A stretch of DNA of 64,000 nucleotides from Ephemerocybe angulata (Eukaryota; Basidiomycota; Agaricomycetes; Agaricales; Psathyrellaceae). Numbering within the stretch: the stretch's first letter is position 1; each line of letters begins with the position of its first letter. The DNA lies in NCBI GenBank assembly GCA_013368325.1, contig JAACJK010000004.1:1-64000 (forward strand), written 5' to 3'. Both the position numbers and the translations under genes were made by a program. Below are positions 56,260 through 64,000 of the stretch, piece after piece. The notes beneath the pieces were generated by a model. It worked only from the letters and a program-made list of their open reading frames with translations, was not told the origin of the DNA and ran no database searches.

Positions 56260-57978
56260 TCACGGTGTGGTTGTGATGAGCAAAGGTTATGGCTGTGACT
56301 CCTTTATGAAGGAAAGAGACTGAGGGGGGGCTGTGTGGGTAAGACGGGCCTATTATATACCTGCACCGCCCAAGTTCGGCTTGGCAAACAATGGCCCCCA
56401 GATCATGAGACTGATGTAATCACTTTGGCGCCTGGTATGTTTTTCTTGGCGTATTCTTCAGGCTTGTTCACTCCTCTTCATTTCGTCCTGCACCGCACTG
56501 CGGATGTCTGAACATAGACATCCGCCGGCGCGGTTAGGCTATGACGCCAGGCTGGTGCAAGCTCTGGCCCCCAACAGTCACGAATCCCCTGCTCAAGTCA
56601 GCCTTCCGTCGACCCTGAGTAGAAACTACGGAGCATACCTGATCTGCTGAAGAATGACGAGATTCTTGGAGGCCTCCCTTGGTCATGTGTTGTCTATGGT
56701 GGGAACAGGGGCCAGGATTAGACGCAGACCACTAATCTGAGGCCCCAAGAGAATGACGAAGGAAGGCGCATACCTTTTCTTGGAGGAGAGCATGAAACAA
56801 GCTCCCGTGAGCCTGCCGTTGCCACGATTAGTTACCATTTCGACTTCACTGCTCCAAGTCGAGTAAACCCAGCGTTAGAGAATGGGCTGAGGGCGATCTC
56901 GCCCAACCACCCATCGCGCCTACGCGACGAGCGGGTCGTCGATAGGGGTCCCATCGAGAGGCTTGACGTTGGATGGGCCGTCCCATTAGCATAACGAGCC
57001 CAGGGCCTAGACCTGGACGACCGTCCTGGCAGCACCGATGCCCAATCGTTGGTGAAGCAGGTTCAAGATGGCAATATGTACCCATCCTTATCATGCTCGC
57101 CAATTCAAACCTGAAGAAGCGCTGTATCTGTATCATCTGCCAGATGGACATCCATCGGAACGTGAGAGGACCTGGAGAAGTCGAAGTCGAACGGGAGATA
57201 AGATAGCGCGACGGGCATTCCATGCGCCAGTGGCATGTAGATTCGCGTTAGAACCTATTAGGACTAGAACGCGCAAGGCGATCTGCTTCCCGCTGCATCA
57301 TCGGCTGCCTGTAAAGAAAGGTCCAAACTTTGAGCACCGGTCGCAGTGCAGGATGTACTCAAACCTCGGTGTACCATTGTCCGTCCCCGGCTTTCCCAGC
57401 TCGTATGATTTAGCGATGGCAGGCAAATCGAGGTACCCAGATCCAAAGTACGGCAGAAAGCATATATTTGCGTTGGTTAGAGGTGGTCGAAGATGAAGGT
57501 TGATCAGAAAGCGCCGCGGGGCCGTCGCACTCGCAGAGGTCTGACCAAACATGGCCGCGCGACAAAGTACTCCTCGCGCGCAAACGTTGAAAGAGAGACC
57601 CGCATGCTAGTAACGCAGCCACAACGCAGTCTGCAGTCAGGCGTTACAAAGGCATTGGAGTATTTTGCAAGATAGGAATACACACATTGGATAGAGATAG
57701 GACCCCAGTGTATAAGAAGAGTAGCCGGGTGAGAAATTGTGGCGTGAAGACAAGTAAACGCTCATTGACATGCATCATGGTTATACTATGGGTAAGGGAG
57801 AGTGCTGATGAGCATTGAAGGCAAGCAAATAAATGACTGGAAGATCTTGTGAACGGTGGTGAGAGGAAAGGGATAAATGAGTGATATATTGAGAAAAGAG
57901 AACGAGAGTAAGACCACGGCGCAGAGAGATGTATGCATAGAGATCATGAAGGTAAAAATGTGACCCAAGACTGTTCAG
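56260..57978. other. 1.7-kb region without an assignable gene
   Basis: Contains the promoter of the Ca2+/H+ exchanger (left) and the 3' side of the RING ligase (right). A 142-residue plus-strand ORF (57068-57496, MAICTHPYHARQFKPEEALY...) and overlapping minus-strand ORFs are open, but none shows a domain, signal peptide or coherent composition. I see no reason to prefer one as a gene. Confidence 0.4.
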
Positions 57979-60900
57979 TTAATAAAGGAACGAATCGGAT
58001 GAAGAAGGTGTAGTGTCAGAAGGACCGCCGCCATTTCCACTACCATCGTCGTCCCCATCTCGGCGACGAGGTCGAAGCATGGATGGAGGAAACTCCGGGA
58101 ACCGATAGCTAACAGGGACGGTTGGAAGGCTAGAACGTCGGCCAGGAGTGCCAGCACTGTTGTTGTTGGAATTTGGGTTGCTCTCAGTACTGCTACCTTC
58201 ATTCAAGTTGTGAGCCTGCACGCCTGGAACAGCAGTAGGAAGAAGGCTATGTCTGCTAGAACCGTGGTTGTGCGCATAGCTGACAGCAACGGGGGGAAGG
58301 CGAGGAGGGAGGTTGCTAATACCGGTGCCGCCATTGCTATCGTCATTGGTGTCACTGGAGTCTGGATCGGCACGGCGATGAGGCCTTCGGGTTGGAATGA
58401 ACGTCCGGAGACGTATGTGAGCTGGACCTGTCCTGGAGGGACCGGAGGCAGCTGCCGGTCCCTGAACGGCTTTGCGACAAACAGGGCATGTGCTCGCTCC
58501 TTGAAGCCACTGTTGAAGACAGTCCCTGTGCAACCAATGCGAGCAATGATTGAGCTTCATGACAGGATCCGTTGGAGTGTACTAGAGAAAGGGTGGTCAG
58601 TCACTACATCAGCTCCTAGAACTATGAAAGCCACTCACGTCATCGAGGCAAATGGGACACCGTTTATCACTGTCTTCAGTCGCCCAATCCTTGTATTCGG
58701 CTTTCTCAAGTGAGTCGACCGTGCTACTCGACGCTCCACGGGGCTTTGCCTCTCCAACGAGCGCGCCTAGCCTCAGAAGGCTCTCATAGGATTGGTCGAA
58801 GTCTTCGTCTCGCTAAAGAGGGAAAAGCCTTCAGTTCTCACGCTTACCAAAGGTCAATACGAGACTCACCATGAAGTCAGCAAAGGTAAACCCATTCATC
58901 CTCCTCCTCGTACCATCAGCTCTGAATCTAATCCGATTCCTCATCCTCTGGACGGCGTCCCCATTTGGCCCTGTAGAATCCTCCAAAGCTATCGCAGCTC
59001 GCCTCCTCCGAATCATCTCAGCCGCTGACAGGTAGCCCTGGGTCCCAGGCATTAAATGAGTCGCGCTCGAGGGTTCTCGCAGTGATTCGATGGCCTGACT
59101 GAAAGGCCGAGAAGGCTCAGCACCGAAGTTGTTGCGGCGACTCGAGCTTGATGGGATTGGATCGGCAGGCGTGCTTGCCCCCGCAGGTCCGCTGCTGCTG
59201 CTCGTCGGTGTGGGTCTGGGGTGGTGGGAATGAAGGTGATGAACATGGGGATGAGGCGGATGAAGGTCGAAGAATTGGCTGTATGCAGCCTCTCGTGTCA
59301 GTCCCGCTCTGGAAGAGCTCTCGGGCGGAGCCCATGCCGATCTGGTACCAAAGCTTGAGTCTGGTGTTGAGCTAGATGGTTGCGTGGTCAATAAAGGCCT
59401 GCGTCTCAGGTACGCGAGACGCTCCTCATTGATTGTAAATGTAGGCCGAATTGTTGAGCTCGACGATTGAGGAGAAGGAGGGGGTGCGCCCGGTGGGGCT
59501 GACCCTTCGGATCTCCCGAGTCCAGCACCAGGTTGGCGTGAGTTGAGATACTGAGCGAGTGAAGCTGTCCTTGGCTGGCGAGTAAACATCGGTGTAGGTG
59601 CAGCTTCCTCGTGAATGGATGAATCACGGAGGTCGGGTGAAATAGATCGTGGCGTGGTGATGTGGCTTGGCCTCCAGGCGCTTAAGTGTTCTATTGGCGG
59701 GGGGGATCGACGGCGAGGCGGTTCTTGAGGGTGCGTGAGGTCGCGCCTTTGTCCTGCTTCTTGCGGTCGAACCTGATGTCCATTCAAGCCTGCCGCCATT
59801 TCGAAAAGCCGCATCGTGTTGCGGTAGGGTCCAGGGGTGAACTGGCTGGCGATACCGCTACCGTCTGTGCTGCTTGGATTGTTGTTGTTGTTCGACTCTT
59901 CCATGGGCTGGGGGTGAGAAGAAGTCTGGGGAGCGTTGGTAGTGGCAGGGCTAGCTGACGGGTGGCCATAGATTGTGCCTCTCGCGGGACGTGAAGCATG
60001 GCTAGAGAGCACGGGATTGATCGGGGCTTCAAGGTCCATGTCAACGTCCGTAGGTACCCCACTGCCCGACCCTGAAGCTGATGCCCTGGAGAATTCCGCC
60101 CGATCATGCAGATACTCGTAGACTCTGAGCTGGTTATTTCGCAACGTCGCTGACCTCTGCAACCTCGCTCTCATCTCATCCGGCGTCTCTCTCAAGCCAC
60201 CGTATTCGTGTAGATCTGCCCACTCGCGCGCCCGCCGCTCCTGCCGTTCCAAAGGGCTTTCCGCGGGATCAAGCGCAGCCGTTCTCTGCAGCCTCATCCT
60301 CACCTGAGCCGGGGTTTCTCTGAGGGACGAATCGCGCATCATGGCAAGTTCCCGCTCTCGTTGCCGGTTCCTGAGCTGACGTTCTTCTTGTCGCTGTTGC
60401 GCCATCTGTACCAGTGTTGGAGGAACCGTCCTAGCCGCCGAAGTACCCGTGGCTTCAGGTGTTGCATCCTCCGAGTCGTCATTGAACCATTGATCGAATC
60501 CACTCCAATCATGTTGGAGTTCAAGTGAAAGGGAGGGGTTGAACGGAACATGACTTTGACGAACAGGGGAGACCTCGTTGCGGTCCGAGGCCCTATTGGT
60601 GCGATCTAGGCCAGAAGCGCCTGAAGGCCTTGCGGGACTATCTTCGGATACACGCAAGGGGTCAGAAGGGGTGAAGGAGAGGTCGAGGCTGGGTGAAGGG
60701 ATGCTCGCCGGGATGTATGATGAAGGCCGTGTCGACGATGAAGCACCTGCACGATCGCGGCCTCCCGAGAGCACTGAGGTGGAGAATCCCAACGTCGGTG
60801 AGTTGCCGTTGCTGCTCCCGCTGCTGCTTTCCTCGAAATGCCTGCCAAGTAACGTGGAGTAGTTGCTTAGCTCACGTTCCCAGCCTGGGGAGATCGGTAC

Positions 60901-63657
60901 TGATGTCCTTCGAGTCGACGAAGGACCGGGGTTGCTTTGACGAGAAGTCTGGTCCCGGGCTGTGGAGAGTGGGTGGAGGTTTGGGAGGTCATAGAGATTT
61001 CGAATATCAGCCATGGTGCTATGGGGCGACAAATTTGAAGGAGTCTGACTTGTGAGCCTTGCAGGATTGATCGTAGGTGGGTTCGAAGCTTGCAATCTTG
61101 GTAAAGTCGGTTCGCGTTCGTCAACCTGCATCATGGTTGCGCTGTCAAAAGCGGCGATGCGATCGTCTGCGACGGAAGACCCTGTTGTCGCACCCATACT
61201 CGAACTCGGCGAGGGTTCCCTCAACAAGGTCCAGGGATTATTGTAGTCGAAACTGTTCGATGTCGACCGTGGATCCGGCCCCAGTCGCGAGCGCGAGCCG
61301 GGATTGGAGGAAGGAGCAGTGGAAGATGAGGGCACTACAGATTCTTCGTCGGATTGAAGCAACCCAAGTCTCGCCAAATCTCGTCTTCTTGATTCGCTTG
61401 GTGTTTCAGCTACTAAACTTGAGCTTGAGGAGCGAAAGGCGGTTGAACGGTTGGGGTGGCGATTAAATGATGGTAAGTTGCCTGTAGCATCCGAGCTGCG
61501 TGGAAAGGGCGGTGTAGGGAGGAACGTCGAGGCTGATGAATGTCGCATCGTCGAAAAGGTGGATGATGATGGCTGAGGTCGAGACGACTGGTTCGCTTCA
61601 GACTCCTCTGTAGGCGACAATTATGTTAGACGCAGTCAACGCCACAGTAGGAATTGGTAGGCACACGTACCACCTGAAGAATGGCCACCCATTTCTAAAT
61701 GTCTCCTGAGTGTACTACGAAGGGAAGGTGCGTGGTTGGTGCTGTAAGTTGACCTCCCTACGTCCCCAAACTCAGACTCCACAGGACTGCCATCTGTGTC
61801 CAAGTCGAGTTCTAGGCGCCTAAGTGCTGAAGAGGGCGGTGGGTCATTCGGTCTGGGGCTTGAGCTGGACTCTACACTCCGCGTTGCCGTAGACATGACA
61901 GGGAAACTCGATGATGCTACGAAGTAAGATAGATGAGTATGGGAGAAATGGGAAGGGGTCAAAGAAAGGGGCGGCTCGGGGCAAGCCATCGCACGGTGTT
62001 AATGAGGACAACGCAGGGCACGACGAAAGCGCCAGGCAAAGGGTAACACGATAAAACAAACTGCTCACACACCTCTTGATTCGGGGATGCCCATTATCTC
62101 ATCATCCCGATCGCCATCCATCCCTTCATCGTCATCATCCTCCCAGAGGACATTGGCTCGGCGTCGGTGAAATAAGGAAGCTAAAGAAGGTGTCCTACTA
62201 GTGGTCGCTGGAGACAATGTTAGATGCTGTATGCATGCATAAAAAGTACACCTACCCGATCTTGTGGTTGGGGACGAAGTCAAAAGCGAGCCCCCAACAC
62301 CGAGGATAGATGAAGCAGAGGACAAAGACGGCAATGTAGGGGAGTTTCGCCTCTCGTTTGATTCGGCGGACACACTGAACAAGTCGTCCCACACAACATC
62401 CCCAAGTCCTGAATTCCGTAGTGGGAGATGAGGTCGTCTTCTTCTACGCCCGTCATCCTCGGTAAACTCCTGGACGGAGGCAGGCAAATTGGCGCCCGTT
62501 ATCCCTTCCTCAGGTGGCCATCCAAGCTGAGAATTTTCGTTGCTCGTCGACACGACTACATGAGATGTTCCAGAGTCCGCGACGTCCGAACGTGCCAACC
62601 CGGAAATAGAACTATCAGAATCGCCGGATGGGCTCGCAGCCTCATCAATCCACTGTCTCAATTCATGAAGAGAAGGAGATGGTGGAACGTGATCGGAGAG
62701 ACTTTGAACCGGTTCACTCGTCGTGATCCTATCCTCAGGGAAGAGGTCCGCCGAAGGAATAGGAGGGAGCGTTGGAGGGTCGGGGTGGGAATAGAAGGGG
62801 ATGACTGCAGGCGCAACATCCTCATCTTGTTCAGGAGCTATCGTAAGCGAATGTTGCGGTAAATCTGCAACCGATGAATATGATTATCTTAACAAAGTAG
62901 AGGTGTGCTCACCAATATGTATCCTTGGGGGCTCGTCCGAAGGTTCCTCCACTAACCGCAATGGGGGTAAGACAGGTGGGTGCGTTGGCGAAGCTTCGGC
63001 ATGGAACCTCTGCAGCGAACGCCTGTAAGCTTCGGGGAAATTCAAAGTCGGGCTGGTGGGTGTTTCCACTGGAACCGGGGGTGGTGCGGCGTCCAGTGTC
63101 GTGGGCATTTCCGATCCCAGAGTGAGACCGGCATCACCGTCAAGGTCGGGCATGTCGACATCAATGTCAGGTGTCGGTAAACGTGGGGGTACCTCGAGGG
63201 GCGAACGTGGAGATTCTGGCGCAGCGAGTGTGCTTTCGCGACGGCCCAATGGCGCTGATGAGCCGGAAGATGAGGACGGGGACGATAACGAAATACGAGT
63301 TGGGCGAATCGAGGACGAGTTTGAAGTCCCACTACCGCTGGCCCCGCTCCGGGTCATCCCACTGCTTGTGCTCCTCGCCCGTTTATTTCGATCGTTTTCC
63401 CTGCGGATGCTCCCCGTCGTAGATGACCCTGCTAAGCTCGATCCCCCGTAACCTCGCCGTTCATGAAACGCATGCGGACCATGCTCACCGTGCTCGCTGC
63501 TGCTCTGATGCGATGGATCCGACCCGCCACTGCTCTGAACTGGGCTGTCGTCAAGGTCAAACCCAAACTGTTCAAAGGAACGCTTGAACGAGGTGGTGCT
63601 GGGAGGAATGCTGAGCTGAAGCTGTGGTGGATAGCCTGTCCCTGGTGGAAGCGACAT
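57979..63657 (-). CDS. Giant RING-H2 E3 ubiquitin ligase
   Basis: Seven exons on the minus strand, 62913-63657, 62256-62864, 62073-62207, 61671-61916, 58870-61607, 58639-58812 and 57979-58581, give 1749 residues. The start chosen is MSLPPGTGYPPQ at 63657; upstream in-frame sequence reaches only a GTG before a stop. Residues 1-1480 are largely disordered (Ser, Pro, Arg, Thr), with LRETP-x2-[VM]R-[MA]RLQR repeats near the middle. The RING-H2 finger is split across the last intron: CPICLDD ends exon 6 at about 1543-1549, and exon 7 gives NHCSHWLHRDCLQQWL...CPVC, the C-x-H-x2-H-x2-C plus C-P-V-C pattern. The C-terminal ~150 residues are again disordered. Ligase activity is inferred from the complete RING; substrate unknown. 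No transmembrane segment. Confidence 0.85.
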
Positions 63658-64000
63658 GGTCGTTATCGGTGGCCAGGCAGCCTGATCGATAGATTGTGGT
63701 AGTGGTGGTGGTACCACTCAAACCCAATGAAGGTGGAGGAGGTAAGGAAGGATGAAGGCTGTGGGCGACCGACCAGTAGACGCAGCGCGGCTCCGCTTGG
63801 CGCTTGAAGTTGATGCCGCCTGTCGCTCTTCAAGTATTCTCGGCCGCGTGGTGAAAACTGTTGTTTTCACTAGGCTGGTGACGGTCGAGAACCTGTTCCT
63901 GAATGCTAGCAAAGGTCCTGGACCGTAAATAAAGTCTTGGACGGCGTATATTTGTGGCGAATTAGGTAACGAAACCTGGTAAGAAAGTGGGTTGGAGGTC
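63658..64000. other. 5' region of the RING ligase gene
   Basis: About 340 bp at the window edge. A minus-strand ORF (63718-63912, starting MLAFRNRFSTVTSL) is rich in Arg, Ser and Thr and could be an upstream exon joined through a GT...AG intron, or unrelated. A neighbouring gene beyond 64000 cannot be judged. Confidence 0.35.

Noticed and set aside
57068..57496. 142-codon ORF as a gene
   Set aside because: No domain, no coherent composition, and equally open frames on the other strand.

Overview
The window is fungal nuclear DNA, almost certainly from a basidiomycete and probably an Agaricomycete. Genes are compact and intron-rich (introns mostly 45-70 bp, GT...AG), and the window mixes housekeeping genes with families expanded in mushroom-forming fungi: F-box/LRR proteins, a P450, an OPT transporter and a small secreted protein. 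The species is not identifiable from sequence alone. I built splice models by hand. For every gene given as numbered exons, the exon lengths sum to a multiple of three and the joined product reads as a coherent protein. The OPT gene is the exception, given only as an outline.

Layout. 0.7-3.4 kb: proline-rich protein with repeated SUMO-site-like motifs (+). 3.6-4.4 kb: orphan ORF (-). 5.0-7.2 kb: large non-coding tandem array built from 188-bp and 146-bp units. 8.9-13.4 kb: conserved genes, namely a DUF2358-like mitochondrial protein (-), GINS subunit Psf1 (-) and NEDD8 E1 regulatory subunit Ula1 (+). 13.8-23.0 kb: three F-box genes of one family (A), an F-box 3' relic and a GNAT acetyltransferase. 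23.5-28.0 kb: large H3K9-type SET methyltransferase (-). 28.3-29.9 kb: F-box-like gene of a second family (B). 30.0-32.7 kb: broken cytochrome P450 with a small secreted-protein gene lying antisense inside it. 32.8-34.1 kb: protein resembling the GTPBP1/2 N-terminus (-). 34.7-39.0 kb: very intron-dense OPT transporter (-). 39.0-41.4 kb: gene-poor. 41.5-44.2 kb: ArsB/NhaD-type permease whose coding exon is split by a 933-bp element flanked by a TA duplication. 44.9-47.2 kb: CorA-like Mg2+ transporter (+). 47.4-52.1 kb: second family-B F-box gene, a stray 5' fragment of a family-A gene, and a fourth family-A gene. 52.4-53.7 kb: mitochondrial stomatin-like protein (-). 54.3-56.3 kb: vacuolar Ca2+/H+ exchanger (-). 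58.0-63.7 kb: 1749-residue RING-H2 ubiquitin ligase (-).

A functional thread runs through ubiquitin and related modifiers: six F-box genes (candidate SCF substrate receptors), Ula1 (which starts the neddylation that activates cullins), a RING ligase, and two nuclear-looking proteins with SUMO-type motifs. This is co-occurrence, not an operon-like system. The most informative structures are the permease insertion, the two-length satellite array, the P450/secreted-protein nest and the fragmentary duplication of the F-box genes. I found no CRISPR array, rRNA or tRNA gene.
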